NCBI GenBank assembly: GCA_028280955.1
Contig: JANQKU010000252.1
Span: 1 to 39,684, forward strand
Origin: Opitutaceae bacterium
GTDB lineage: Bacteria; Verrucomicrobiota; Verrucomicrobiia; Opitutales; Opitutaceae
DNA length: 39,684 nucleotides
Reading direction: 5' to 3'
The position numbers were made by a program, and so were the translations under genes. Each line of letters begins with the position of its first letter. Position 1 is the stretch's first letter. This document shows positions 8,285 through 16,712 of the stretch, in pieces. The notes under the pieces are model-generated. The model saw only the letters and a list, made by a program, of their open reading frames with translations, searched no databases and had not been told where the DNA came from.

Positions 8285-9676
8285 ATGAGCTGCGTTACTT
8301 TTATGCACAAAATGAATGATTTCCACATAACTTCTCTGGGAAGCTCTACGGATGTTTGTCCTCATGTAAGGCGTTTCCATTCCATTCGAAAATGGCTGGG
8401 TGTTCTGGCTGCAGCTATTGTTTTTCCCTCCATGGGAATGGCAGAAGAGGGCACGGATGCTTTGAGCAGTGGCGATACTGCCTGGATGCTGACTGCGACC
8501 GTGCTGGTCCTGTTCATGTCATTGCCGGGACTGGCTTTATTTTATGGAGGGCTTGTCCGAAGCAAGAATGTGCTTTCTGTTTTGGGTCAGTGCTTTGCCC
8601 TTGCTTTGATCATGACGATTTTGTGGGTCGCTTATGGCTATAGTGTGGCTTTCTCTGATGGCGGAAGCGCCAATCGTTTTGTGGGTGGATTTTCCAAATT
8701 TTTTCTCAGTGGAGTAACGGTTGACTCAATCGAAGGGACAATTCCGGAATCGGTCTTTTTAACGTTTCAGATGACATTTGCTATCATCTCTCCGGCTCTA
8801 ATTGTGGGCGCTTTTGCGGAGCGAATGAAATTCAGTGCGATGCTTTGGTTTTGCGTTTTGTGGTTTAGCTTTTCCTACCTGCCGATTTGTCATATGGCCT
8901 GGGGTGGAGGTCTTTTTGCTGAGTGGGGTGTGCTCGATTTTGCGGGAGGAACGGTCGTTCATATCAATGCCGGAATCGCTGGTCTGATTGCCTGTATTAT
9001 GGTGGGAAAACGGATTGGCTTTATGAAGGATCCGATCAAACCGCATAATTTGCCTCTGACAGTTATCGGCGCTTCGATGCTGTGGGTGGGTTGGTTTGGT
9101 TTTAATGCAGGGAGTGAATTGGCTGCAGATGGTGTTGCCGGGATGGCGATGCTGGTAACTCAGATGGCATCTGCGACTGCCGGCGCTACCTGGATGTTCC
9201 TCGAGTGGAAAAACCATGGTAAGCCCAGTATTCTAGGAATGGTAACAGGCGCTGTGGCTGGTTTGGTCGCGATTACTCCGGCATCAGGGTCAGCGGGCCC
9301 GATGGGCGCTTTTATTATTGGAATTTCTGCAGGGTTTTTCTGTTATCTTTCGGCCACAAAATTGAAAAAAATCTTTCAATTTGATGATAGCTTGGATGTG
9401 TTTGCCGTTCATGGAGTTGGGGGTATTATCGGTGCAATCTTGACCGGTATTTGTGCTTCGGCCGCTCTAGGAGGTTCCGGCATGGAGCATGGAACAATGG
9501 GAGCTCAGGTGTGGGCACAATTTCTCAGTGTGATGGTAACGATCATCTGGAGCGGTATTATTTCATTGATTGTCCTGAAAGTCCTCGATGCTACAGTTGG
9601 GCTGCGGGTCTCTTCTGATGATGAGCGTAGTGGACTGGATCTGTCGTCTCACGATGAAGAGGGTTATGCTTCCTGA
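8285..9676 (+). CDS. amt: Ammonium transporter (Amt/MEP/Rh family)
   Basis: The 463-residue channel-type transporter brings ammonium across the cytoplasmic membrane. Amt hallmarks are LALFYGGLVRSKNVL after the first helix, the two pore histidine regions (PICHMAWGGGLF and FAVHGVGGIIGAILTG), and HINAGIAGL. The C-terminal tail VGLRVSSDDERSGLDLSSHDEEGY is the usual cytosolic regulatory end that contacts PII proteins. A hydrophobic N-terminal segment ending at FPSMGMAEEG looks like a cleavable signal peptide, as in many bacterial Amts. The start may be ATG 8285, 8303 or 8312. No glnK is adjacent, which is unusual because amt and glnK are often paired. A hairpin follows the gene at 9725-9753. Confidence 0.95.
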   Translation: MSCVTFMHKMNDFHITSLGSSTDVCPHVRRFHSIRKWLGVLAAAIVFPSMGMAEEGTDALSSGDTAWMLTATVLVLFMSLPGLALFYGGLVRSKNVLSVLGQCFALALIMTILWVAYGYSVAFSDGGSANRFVGGFSKFFLSGVTVDSIEGTIPESVFLTFQMTFAIISPALIVGAFAERMKFSAMLWFCVLWFSFSYLPICHMAWGGGLFAEWGVLDFAGGTVVHINAGIAGLIACIMVGKRIGFMKDPIKPHNLPLTVIGASMLWVGWFGFNAGSELAADGVAGMAMLVTQMASATAGATWMFLEWKNHGKPSILGMVTGAVAGLVAITPASGSAGPMGAFIIGISAGFFCYLSATKLKKIFQFDDSLDVFAVHGVGGIIGAILTGICASAALGGSGMEHGTMGAQVWAQFLSVMVTIIWSGIISLIVLKVLDATVGLRVSSDDERSGLDLSSHDEEGYAS

Positions 9677-9724
9677 GCGGGTTCTTATTTAGGCAGTTGA
9701 AGAAGTCGAAAGTTTTATCCTTTG

Positions 9725-9753
9725 AGAACTGCTGTTCTGGTGACAGCAGTTCT
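9725..9753 (+). terminator. Hairpin downstream of amt, probable terminator
   Basis: An 11-base perfect inverted repeat (AGAACTGCTGT and ACAGCAGTTCT) with a 7-base loop lies 48 bases after the amt stop. A run of T is absent, so intrinsic termination would be weak. It sits before the lyase gene that starts at 9817. Confidence 0.55.
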
Positions 9754-9816
9754 TGGGGTTCAGTGAAGTTTTGAGGTTTGCTTCTTAACTTCGTTGTTTC
9801 CTAGGGTTGGCGATAT

Positions 9817-10983
9817 ATGGTTACTAAAGCACCACGAACCTTTCTTCTTTCTGCTGAACTTCTGGAGATTTCAAAGCAGCGTCTTGCGGCTAAAGATCCG
9901 GACTTAATGCCGGCTTTGGCTCAATTGATCCGGGAGGCGGACGAATGGCTGACGGCAGGACCATGGTCCGTTATGGATAAGGACAGGCTGCCTCCGAGTG
10001 GTGATAAGCATGACTATAAAAGTCAGGCGGGTTACTGGTGGCCGAATCCAGATACAGAGGATGGTTTGCCTTATGTTTCCCGTGATGGGGAAAAGAATCC
10101 TGAATCAGATTTATGGGATGGAGCTGCCTGGAGAGATTTGACGGAAGCTTCTCAAACGCTGGCCCTGGCTTTTTACCTGACGGGAAATGAGGTCTATGGT
10201 GAACGCGCGGCGACTTTGTTGAGAACTTGGTATATTGATGAGGCAACGCGGATGAATCCACACCTCGAATATGCTCAAGCGATTCCTGGTATTTGGGAGG
10301 GATATGGTTGGGGAATTGTGGATTCCAAGGCCGTAGTCCCTTTGGTAGATACTGTGGGTTTACTGCAGTCCTGTGATGCCTGGACAGATGAGGATCAGGC
10401 AGGGATGCTAGATTGGGCGAGGGCGTTTCTGATTTGGCTGAGAGAAAGTGAGCATGGGAAGTTCGAGTCGACCCGACCCAATAACCATGGATCGCATTAT
10501 GATATGCAGGTTGTTTCACTTGCGCTGTTTACGGGTCAGAAAGAAATTGCCAAAGAGGTGATGGACCGAGTGCCTTTCTGGAGGATTGATTTCCAGATAG
10601 AACATAATGGGAGGCAGTTTTATGAAATTGCTCGGACCACAGGTTTTGGCTATAGTAGTGGAAACTTGGCGATCTTTTTTGATTTAGCTGAAATAGGACG
10701 TTGGACCGATATTGATTTGTGGAAGTATTCATCTCTGGATGGAAGGAGTATTCGAAAAGCCCTGGATTTCCTGATTCCATTTGCTCAGGGGATTGAGGAA
10801 TGGCGTTGGGAGGAGATTAGAGGTATTCCGATGTATTGCCCTCGGTTTGCTTCAGTTTTGAGGCGGGCGGCCATTGGTTTTGAGGATCCTTCGTATGAAG
10901 AAGTGATCTCGACGATTCCTCATTTAACGGCTGAAGAGATTATATCTGCCCGCTTTAATTTGCTCTATCCAAAGGTAAACTAA
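9817..10983 (+). CDS. Alginate_lyase (PF05426) family polysaccharide lyase
   Basis: A 388-residue (alpha/alpha)-toroid type protein. Its N-terminal part has the sequence PPSGDKHDYKSQAGYWWPNP (residues 61-80) followed by RDGEKNPE. The central part has NNHGSHYDMQ, the asparagine/histidine catalytic motif expected for this lyase fold. These enzymes cleave uronic-acid polysaccharides by beta-elimination; alginate and glucuronan are known family substrates. No signal peptide is evident, unlike many homologues, so the enzyme may act on imported oligosaccharides. It ends five bases before the convergent AraC gene and lies close to a PhyH dioxygenase gene. The family assignment is good; polymer specificity is not determined. 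Confidence 0.83.
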   Translation: MVTKAPRTFLLSAELLEISKQRLAAKDPDLMPALAQLIREADEWLTAGPWSVMDKDRLPPSGDKHDYKSQAGYWWPNPDTEDGLPYVSRDGEKNPESDLWDGAAWRDLTEASQTLALAFYLTGNEVYGERAATLLRTWYIDEATRMNPHLEYAQAIPGIWEGYGWGIVDSKAVVPLVDTVGLLQSCDAWTDEDQAGMLDWARAFLIWLRESEHGKFESTRPNNHGSHYDMQVVSLALFTGQKEIAKEVMDRVPFWRIDFQIEHNGRQFYEIARTTGFGYSSGNLAIFFDLAEIGRWTDIDLWKYSSLDGRSIRKALDFLIPFAQGIEEWRWEEIRGIPMYCPRFASVLRRAAIGFEDPSYEEVISTIPHLTAEEIISARFNLLYPKVN

Positions 10984-10988
10984 ACCGG

Positions 10989-11816
10989 TTAGATCTCTGT
11001 CTTTCCTGTGGTGATGGTTGGACCGAGAGCTCTGATGCTGGTAGGGGAATGCCGCGTCGCGATGCGGATTACTTTGTTGAATCGTTGAGCGTCTGGAATA
11101 CCGGAAGCAGCAGCGACTGCTTTGATGGAAAGAGTTGTATTGCGCAGAAGGTAAATGGCCCGGTCCACCCTGCGTTCTCTGATATAGCTGACGATGGTAC
11201 GGCCTATCTCTTTTTGGAAGAGCCGGATAAGGTGATTGTGGGAGAGGCCGACTTTGCGGGCAATCTTGGGTATGGTAATAGGTGAGCTCAACTGATGATC
11301 GATCTCTTTCAGAGCGGCTTCTAATTTCGGATGTCGGGAACTGGTTTCTTTAGATGGTAGAGGTGTCGCTATCTGAAAGAGCAAATCCCATAGGCGGACT
11401 TCTGCTTTCAATTCGTTGGATGAATGGAAATGGAGAGCTTTATCAAAGCAATTGGTGAAATCTTCTGATAAGGATGGGGGAGTGAACATATAGCGTGAGG
11501 TGTGCGTTACAGGGGGAGATCCCGGAAAGTGAAAATGGATGAATTTATGGGTGGAGGGGCCTTGAAAGAAATACTCGATCAGGGTTGTCGGGGGTGTGAG
11601 AGAAACAGAGCCAGGAGTGATTTTAAACAATTCACCGTTCAATCGTAAATCGGCATGGTACTCGTATTTATGCAGGCACCATATACTGGGAAGATAATAC
11701 GATTCTCTTTCTAATTCTCCATGAGTGTGAGCTCCAATATGCAGGATATTGGGTTTCTGACCGAGGGGTATTTCGAAAGCAGATGGGATTTTCTCCATGG
11801 TGAAAAAAGACCACAT
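10989..11816 (-). CDS. AraC-family transcriptional regulator (first AraC/PhyH cassette)
   Basis: The C-terminal 100 residues form two helix-turn-helix motifs of the AraC type: ITIPKIARKVGLSHNHLIRLF and the second segment LSIKAVAAASGIPDAQRFNKV, ending ATRHSPTSIRA. The N-terminal part looks like a cupin-type sensor (HIGAHTHGELERESYY, then GSVSLTPP), so it probably senses a small molecule, often a sugar. I place the start at ATG 11816. ATG 11798 or a TTG at 11834 are alternatives in the same frame. It is divergent from the PhyH gene, with at most 72 bases between start codons, so it likely controls that gene. The same arrangement recurs at 38341-39684. Effector unknown. Confidence 0.85.
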   Translation of the reverse strand: MWSFFTMEKIPSAFEIPLGQKPNILHIGAHTHGELERESYYLPSIWCLHKYEYHADLRLNGELFKITPGSVSLTPPTTLIEYFFQGPSTHKFIHFHFPGSPPVTHTSRYMFTPPSLSEDFTNCFDKALHFHSSNELKAEVRLWDLLFQIATPLPSKETSSRHPKLEAALKEIDHQLSSPITIPKIARKVGLSHNHLIRLFQKEIGRTIVSYIRERRVDRAIYLLRNTTLSIKAVAAASGIPDAQRFNKVIRIATRHSPTSIRALGPTITTGKTEI

Positions 11817-11834
11817 ATGGGAAATTTCAGCCAA

Positions 11835-11863
11835 TTTACAACTTGTTAATACTGTGGTATAGA
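11835..11863 (+). promoter_or_regulatory. Possible promoter of the PhyH gene, overlapping the AraC start
   Basis: TTTACA at 11835-11840 and TATAGA at 11858-11863 are separated by 17 bases, the ideal sigma-70 spacing. The -10 box ends one base before ATG 11865, so transcription would begin near 11871, where a second in-frame ATG lies. This could give a leaderless message. The call rests on sequence alone. Confidence 0.35.
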
Positions 11864-11864
11864 T

Positions 11865-12848
11865 ATGCTTATGAGAATAGAATCGGGTCGACTTTCGGAA
11901 GAGCAGGTAGCCTTTTTTAAGGCAGAGGGGTATTTTATTGCAGAGAACGTTTTTGATCCTGTGGATTTAGAACCTCTCAGACAGGATCTCGAAAAAGAAA
12001 TAGGCCTCAAAATCGACGAACTGGCCCGGGATGGAAGAATAAAGAAAACGTATCCTGAGGAAGCATTTGAACAGCGGCTTACCCGAATCTATCATGATAA
12101 TAAGGAAAACGGTGAAGCTGTGATGAGACACTTGGAGGGTGAGCGTGGTGGCGGTTATCAGGGGCGTAGTATGTTTGATTTGATCACTCATCCAAAGCTC
12201 TTGGAGGTAGTTTCCAGTTTAGTGGGTCCTGAAATCGTCGCCTCTTCTGCCTATCGGATCCGGCCAAAGGTGCCTGGTATCGGAAGAGGTGATGTGCCAT
12301 GGCATCAGGATTCCGGATATTTTGCAGCCCATTGTGACAAGCATCTTATCGTGACTTGTTGGATACCACTGGTGAATGCAACGGCTGAAAATGGTTGCAT
12401 GGAAATTCTGCCGAAATCTCATGAAAGAGGTATTTTGGAACATCATTCAGGTGGGAACAGTGGGCTGTTGGTGATTAAGGATGAAGATCTTCCTTCGGAC
12501 GTGCCGCAAAAGATAGTGGCGGAATGTCCATTGGGTGGTGTCGTTCTTATGACAAATATGGCACCTCATTGCTCAACACCAAATGTTTCGGATACGATTC
12601 GATGGAGTGTGGACCTTCGTTTTCAGTCAGCGGGCATCCCGAGTAATGTTGGATTATGGCCAAATGAGAGTGAGGAAGATGGAGACGCTAATGTGCAGAT
12701 AGCCTGTTATCCTCCTGAAGCGGATTTTGTGGTTCGCAGTGAAGCTGAGCCGGATTCTGTTGTGGATTATGAGGGCTTCACTGTTCGGCGTGCCGCTTAT
12801 GAGCCTCTGGGTATCAAGGGCCCAAGGAGTTGGACGCCTGTAGCGTAG
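11865..12848 (+). CDS. Phytanoyl-CoA dioxygenase (PhyH) family oxygenase, first copy
   Basis: A 327-residue Fe(II)/2-oxoglutarate-dependent oxygenase of PF05721. The iron-binding triad can be placed: His147 and Asp149 in PWHQDSGYF, and His235 in NMAPHCSTPN, followed by Arg246 (TIRWSVDLRF), which would bind 2-oxoglutarate. Supporting segments are CWIPLVNATAENGCMEILPKSH. The enzyme presumably hydroxylates a small organic substrate. Bacterial members are diverse and the substrate cannot be guessed from the sequence. Start is ATG 11865 or ATG 11871; no ribosome binding site is visible. It is divergent from an AraC regulator that likely controls it. The polysaccharide lyase gene lies beyond that regulator. 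Confidence 0.87.
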   Translation: MLMRIESGRLSEEQVAFFKAEGYFIAENVFDPVDLEPLRQDLEKEIGLKIDELARDGRIKKTYPEEAFEQRLTRIYHDNKENGEAVMRHLEGERGGGYQGRSMFDLITHPKLLEVVSSLVGPEIVASSAYRIRPKVPGIGRGDVPWHQDSGYFAAHCDKHLIVTCWIPLVNATAENGCMEILPKSHERGILEHHSGGNSGLLVIKDEDLPSDVPQKIVAECPLGGVVLMTNMAPHCSTPNVSDTIRWSVDLRFQSAGIPSNVGLWPNESEEDGDANVQIACYPPEADFVVRSEAEPDSVVDYEGFTVRRAAYEPLGIKGPRSWTPVA

Positions 12849-12976
12849 TTCGTGTTTGGGACCAAGGTTATAAAAAATTTATTCCTTTTAAGGATGACGT
12901 GGTGTGAATCATGGATCAATTCTTTTTTGTATCCGTATTTTTGTTAGAAAAAGAGAAAGCGTTTGTTATAGATATG

Positions 12977-12998
12977 TTAGGAATAATGAAATTCCTAA
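12977..12998. promoter_or_regulatory. Inverted repeat upstream of the GT4 gene, possible operator
   Basis: TTAGGAAT and ATTCCTAA form a perfect 8-base inverted repeat around 6 bases, 92 bases before ATG 13069. The surrounding 199-base gap (12849-13047) is AT-rich and otherwise holds no gene that I can see. A weak -10-like TTATAGAT lies just upstream at 12966-12973. It could be an operator or a hairpin in the leader. It is not the same sequence as the palindrome at 19680. Confidence 0.3.
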
Positions 12999-13068
12999 TA
13001 CAAAACTAACCAAAACCATCTTGATGTTATAAGGACAAAGATGATGTATGGAGTTGTTCGGCTCCAAT

Positions 13069-14271
13069 ATGAAGGTAGTTTTTGTAACTGAAACATATTT
13101 CCCGGAAGTCAATGGTGTCGCCATGACTTTAAAGAAGATTATCGATGGTCTGGTAGAGAGAGGGCATGAAGTAGAGGTTTTTCGTCCTCGCCAATCAAAG
13201 GAAGATACAGGTCGAAGGAATAATCCAAGGGAGATTGCCATGGGAGGGTTTCCGATTCCTCGTTACTCTGAGTTGAAGTTTGGCTGGCCGGCCAAGAGAG
13301 TTTTTTTGAAATATTTCCTCAATGAACATCCTGATTTGGTTCATGTTGTCACAGAAGGCCCTTTGGGTTTTTCGGCAATTTCGGCAGCCAGAAAAATCGG
13401 GATTCCTTGTGTGACAGATTTTCATACAAATTTCCATGCCTATTCCAAGCACTACAAATTCGGGCTCTTGCATCGTTTGGTGCTAAAGTATTTGCGATGG
13501 TTTCATAACCGGGCTTTGGCAACTTTTGTTCCATCCAAGGATATTGCTAGGCAATTAAAGGAGAGTGGTTTTCATAATGTAAGGGTTTTGGGGAGAGGGG
13601 TTGATTTATCCCGCTTCAGTCCGGGTAAACGGAACATGGCTTTGCGATCCGAATGGGGTGTTTGGGAGGATGAAATGGTGGTCATCTATGTGAGTCGGGT
13701 TGCGGCGGAAAAGAATTTTGAACTTGCGATTCGAGCTTACCGGGAAATGGAAGACATCCTTCCAGGGGTAAAGTTTGTGGTGGTTGGAGATGGCCCTATG
13801 CGTCAGGAATTAGCGGAGGCGAATCCTGATATTATTTTTTCGGGAATGCGCCATGACGAAGATCTGGCCAGTCATTTTTCTTCGGCTGATCTTTTTATTT
13901 TTCCTTCTTTAACAGAAACTTTTGGCAATGTGGTGACGGAAGCAATGGCGAGTGGACTACCTGTTTTAGCCTTCGATTATGCCGCCTCAGGGGAATATAT
14001 AGAATCGGGGGTAAATGGCTATAAGGCTGAATTTGGCGATGAAGAGGATTTTTATCGGAAAGCCATTCTGTTGGCCAAAAACCCCGAAAACTGGACAGCT
14101 ATGGGCATGGCTGCTCGAGAGGCAGTAGAGAGTTTGGGTTGGGATCATATCATAGACCAGATTGAGAGAGATTTTCGTTTATTTTTGAATACTTGTAATT
14201 CAGATACAGAAGACTTTCCGAATGTTCTTGAATCGATTCCGCACGAAGGGAATACTGTGAGACCTCAGTAA
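13069..14271 (+). CDS. GT4-family glycosyltransferase
   Basis: A 400-residue GT-B fold glycosyltransferase. The N-terminal domain opens with MKVVFVTETYFPEVNGVAMTL, the usual start of GT4 enzymes resembling SQD2 and mannosyltransferases MgtA/PimB. HVVTEGPLG and TDFHTNFHAY follow. The C-terminal nucleotide-sugar domain has VYVSRVAAEKNFEL, VVVGDGPMR, and LTETFGNVVTEAMASGLPV, with the conserved glutamates. It probably transfers a sugar to a lipid or polysaccharide acceptor at the inner membrane face. I favour ATG 13069 because homology starts there; ATG 13048 adds seven residues and has AAGGA 12 bases upstream. The metallophosphatase gene begins 44 bases downstream on the same strand, so the two likely form an operon. 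Confidence 0.9.
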   Translation: MKVVFVTETYFPEVNGVAMTLKKIIDGLVERGHEVEVFRPRQSKEDTGRRNNPREIAMGGFPIPRYSELKFGWPAKRVFLKYFLNEHPDLVHVVTEGPLGFSAISAARKIGIPCVTDFHTNFHAYSKHYKFGLLHRLVLKYLRWFHNRALATFVPSKDIARQLKESGFHNVRVLGRGVDLSRFSPGKRNMALRSEWGVWEDEMVVIYVSRVAAEKNFELAIRAYREMEDILPGVKFVVVGDGPMRQELAEANPDIIFSGMRHDEDLASHFSSADLFIFPSLTETFGNVVTEAMASGLPVLAFDYAASGEYIESGVNGYKAEFGDEEDFYRKAILLAKNPENWTAMGMAAREAVESLGWDHIIDQIERDFRLFLNTCNSDTEDFPNVLESIPHEGNTVRPQ

Positions 14272-14315
14272 ATCGTTTGTAGAAAAGTTCTTTAGCAACG
14301 TCGGATTATTTTATT

Positions 14316-15146
14316 ATGAAAACGAAAAAGCTTAAGTTTAAAACTGTTATATTGTCTGACATCCACTTAGGCACAAGGTTTTGCAAGGTTGACGAAGTGA
14401 TTGATTTTCTGAAACACGTTCAATGTGAGAAATTGATACTGAATGGGGATATCATTGATGGTTGGAGTCTTGCGCGGAGAGGTGGCTGGACTCGAAAGCA
14501 TACAAAATTTGTGCGTTTGGTTCTCAAAATGGTGGAAAAGAATCGGACGGAGGTTATTTATTTAAGAGGTAATCATGATGAGATTTTGGGTAAATTGAGA
14601 TCCATGGCATTTGGTAGCTTAAGGATCGTAGAGGAACATATTCATAAGACAAAGAAAGGAAATTACCTCGTGGTACATGGAGATTGTTTCGATACGATCA
14701 CCAAGAATTACAAGGTCTTGGCGCTTGCCGGTGATATTGGCTACCAGTCTTTACTAAGACTCAATCGATATTATAATCTCTATCTTCGCTGGAGAGGGAA
14801 GGAGTATTTTTCGTTGTCGAAGTATATTAAAGCCAAGGTGAAACACGCTGTTAGTTTTATTTCACGATTTGAAACGCATTTAGAAAAATTGGCGACCAAG
14901 CGTGAGTGTAGTGGAATCATTTGTGGTCATATTCATTCTCCTGACAATAAGATGATCAATAATATCCATTATCTGAATTCAGGAGATTGGGTGGAATCTA
15001 TGACGGCGATTGTCGAGCGAGAGGAAGGAGAGTTTGAGGTGATTGAATACCAAAAATTCAAAAAACAGTTTGAAGATTTTGCCGACGTTTTCACACCTCC
15101 TCCTCTTGAAGCGGTATCGTTGACGTCTCTTTCATCGACTGGATAG
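14316..15146 (+). CDS. LpxH-like (COG2908) metallophosphatase
   Basis: The 276-residue calcineurin-like phosphoesterase has all the metal-binding blocks: SDIHLG (DxH), NGDIIDGW, RGNHDE, VVHGDCFD and CGHIHSP. The overall pattern resembles UDP-2,3-diacylglucosamine diphosphatase (LpxH), which hydrolyses the pyrophosphate bond in lipid A synthesis. The protein is longer than E. coli LpxH (240 residues) and its mid-region (LNRYYNLYLRWRGKEYFSLSKYIKAKVKH) points to the distinct COG2908 subgroup that lies next to GT4 genes in other genomes. Its substrate may be another membrane-lipid nucleotide or phosphodiester. It probably works with the upstream glycosyltransferase in envelope glycolipid synthesis, which is an inference from position. 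Confidence 0.82.
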   Translation: MKTKKLKFKTVILSDIHLGTRFCKVDEVIDFLKHVQCEKLILNGDIIDGWSLARRGGWTRKHTKFVRLVLKMVEKNRTEVIYLRGNHDEILGKLRSMAFGSLRIVEEHIHKTKKGNYLVVHGDCFDTITKNYKVLALAGDIGYQSLLRLNRYYNLYLRWRGKEYFSLSKYIKAKVKHAVSFISRFETHLEKLATKRECSGIICGHIHSPDNKMINNIHYLNSGDWVESMTAIVEREEGEFEVIEYQKFKKQFEDFADVFTPPPLEAVSLTSLSSTG

Positions 15147-15153
15147 AAATTTT

Positions 15154-15189
15154 GCCAAAGGGAAGAGCAAAGCAGGTTATCCCTTTGGC
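15154..15189. terminator. Inverted repeat between convergent genes, possible bidirectional terminator
   Basis: GCCAAAGGGA (15154-15163) and TCCCTTTGGC (15180-15189) form a perfect 10-base inverted repeat with a 16-base loop. It sits between the ends of the metallophosphatase and rhamnulokinase genes and includes the last codons and stop of the kinase. Only weak T-rich sequence flanks it on either strand. Confidence 0.42.
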
Positions 15190-16604
15190 TGATAAACTTT
15201 TTTCTTCAGGTTTTTGAGTAACTGTCTGCGGAAAGCTGGGATGCTTTCGACAGCGCCGAGAGCAATGAGTTGGTTTGCCATATTTCCGACAGCGGTTCCT
15301 TCGAGAGAGAATGAGACAACGGGACGTTTTGCATAATCTGCAGTAGCTTGGCAAAGAAGAGGATTTTTTGAGCCTCCTCCTACGATGAGGATTCGTTCAA
15401 AGGTCTTTCCGGTCATTTTTTCAAATCGATTGATGCCGTCTGCATGTCCTTTACCGAGAGATTCGCAGATGAGTCGGGTATAGCCGGCGAGATTTTTCGG
15501 TGTTTTGTGTTTCCGCCGTTTTAGTTGTTTATCAATCGCGTCTTTCATCGATGCAGGATTGAATAGACTGCGATCTGTGACGTTGATGAGCGCTTTGGGT
15601 GCTGGAGATTCCTGCGCTGCTGTTATGAGGCGTTTCCAATCAGCATTACTCTTGGGTTGTGAGGTGAAGGAGGGTAATGTTTGCTCCAAAAGCCAGAGGC
15701 CCTGGCAATTAGTTAGTGGTCGGTAACGGCCATCGCCCATTCGTTCGTTTGAAATGCATGCTTTGAGAGCGTCTTTTCCCAAGACGGGTTTATCGGATTC
15801 AAATCCCATGAGAGACCAGGTGCCACTGCTGATATAAAAATCGGTGCCATCTTCGGAAGCGGGCATGGCGTCGTAAGCGCAGGAGGTATCATGGCCCGGA
15901 ACCATAGTTACTTGAACGTCCTTGAGTTCTGGAATCCCTTTGATTTTTCCGAGGTTTGCTGGAGATAATTTTGGTTTAGAGAACCAGCTGGTCGGAATGC
16001 CGAAATAAGCGAGGGCATCCTGAGACATTTCGCAGCTTTTGACATCGAGTAATTGTCCGGTGCTGGCAACGGAGATTTCGGTCTCCATTTTTCCGGAGAG
16101 TAGAAAATTAAAGTAATCAGGTAGAAAGAGGCAGCGATCTGCCATATCGGTAATCGCAGGATAGGTGGTTAAGATTTCTTGTAATTGAAGACTCGTATTA
16201 AAGGGGAGAACCTGAATGCCGGTCCATTTATAGACGTCTTCAATACCTGACTTTGCCAGCTTGCGGGAGAGGGCTTCTGATCGGGTGTCGCGATAAGCGT
16301 AAGTGGGTTGCACGAGGCGCCCTTTTTTATCGACCAGGACGCTGTCTACACCCCAAACATCAACGCCGCATGAAGCCAGTTTTGGCGCTTTTTCCTTTGC
16401 TTTTAAAAGACCGGTTTTCACTTCGGCAAAGAGGCCAGCCAGATTCCAGTAGCAATTTTTCCCGAGAAATTCGAATTTGTTAGGGAAGCGATGGACTTCT
16501 TCCAAAGACAATTTTCCTTTGGCGTATGTTCCCAGAATGACACGGCCGCTGGTGGCGCCGAGGTCGATAGCTGCGACTTGAACGGATGAGGATCGTTTTT
16601 TCAT
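15177..16604 (-). CDS. rhaB: L-rhamnulokinase
   Basis: The 475-residue FGGY-family kinase phosphorylates L-rhamnulose to rhamnulose-1-phosphate, the step before aldolase cleavage into dihydroxyacetone phosphate and lactaldehyde. The ATP-binding N-terminus AAIDLGATSGRVILG (residues 11-25) with AxSGR is the form that separates rhamnulokinases from glycerol and xylulose kinases. Other segments are VWGVDSVLVDKKGRL, TSLQLQEI, VPGHDTSCAYDAMPAS, SGTWSLMGFES and ILIVGGGSKNPLLCQATAD. Length fits RhaB. Rhamnose isomerase, aldolase and a BMC shell locus are not in the window. It is divergent from lutABC across about 108 bases. That is metabolically sensible, because lactaldehyde from rhamnose can be oxidised to lactate. 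Fuculokinase is less likely given the GTWS pattern. Confidence 0.88.
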   Translation of the reverse strand: MKKRSSSVQVAAIDLGATSGRVILGTYAKGKLSLEEVHRFPNKFEFLGKNCYWNLAGLFAEVKTGLLKAKEKAPKLASCGVDVWGVDSVLVDKKGRLVQPTYAYRDTRSEALSRKLAKSGIEDVYKWTGIQVLPFNTSLQLQEILTTYPAITDMADRCLFLPDYFNFLLSGKMETEISVASTGQLLDVKSCEMSQDALAYFGIPTSWFSKPKLSPANLGKIKGIPELKDVQVTMVPGHDTSCAYDAMPASEDGTDFYISSGTWSLMGFESDKPVLGKDALKACISNERMGDGRYRPLTNCQGLWLLEQTLPSFTSQPKSNADWKRLITAAQESPAPKALINVTDRSLFNPASMKDAIDKQLKRRKHKTPKNLAGYTRLICESLGKGHADGINRFEKMTGKTFERILIVGGGSKNPLLCQATADYAKRPVVSFSLEGTAVGNMANQLIALGAVESIPAFRRQLLKNLKKKVYQPKG

Positions 16605-16712
16605 AGATACGAGTCAGTAATAGGGGTGATAACGCAGTGCTTTAATGAAGGCAATTACTCCTAAAAGAGGTTGCAAGCCAATAGCATCTCTCATTGCTTA
16701 GAAGTTACCGCT

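Noticed and set aside
8721-8729. TTGACTCAA, the core of the palindromic promoter, inside amt
   Set aside because: It lies within coding sequence, lacks the wider palindrome arms and has no gene start nearby; chance occurrence is likely.
9971-10519. Minus-strand open frame opposite the polysaccharide lyase
   Set aside because: The lyase frame has the family motifs; the opposite frame is proline- and histidine-rich without a recognisable fold.
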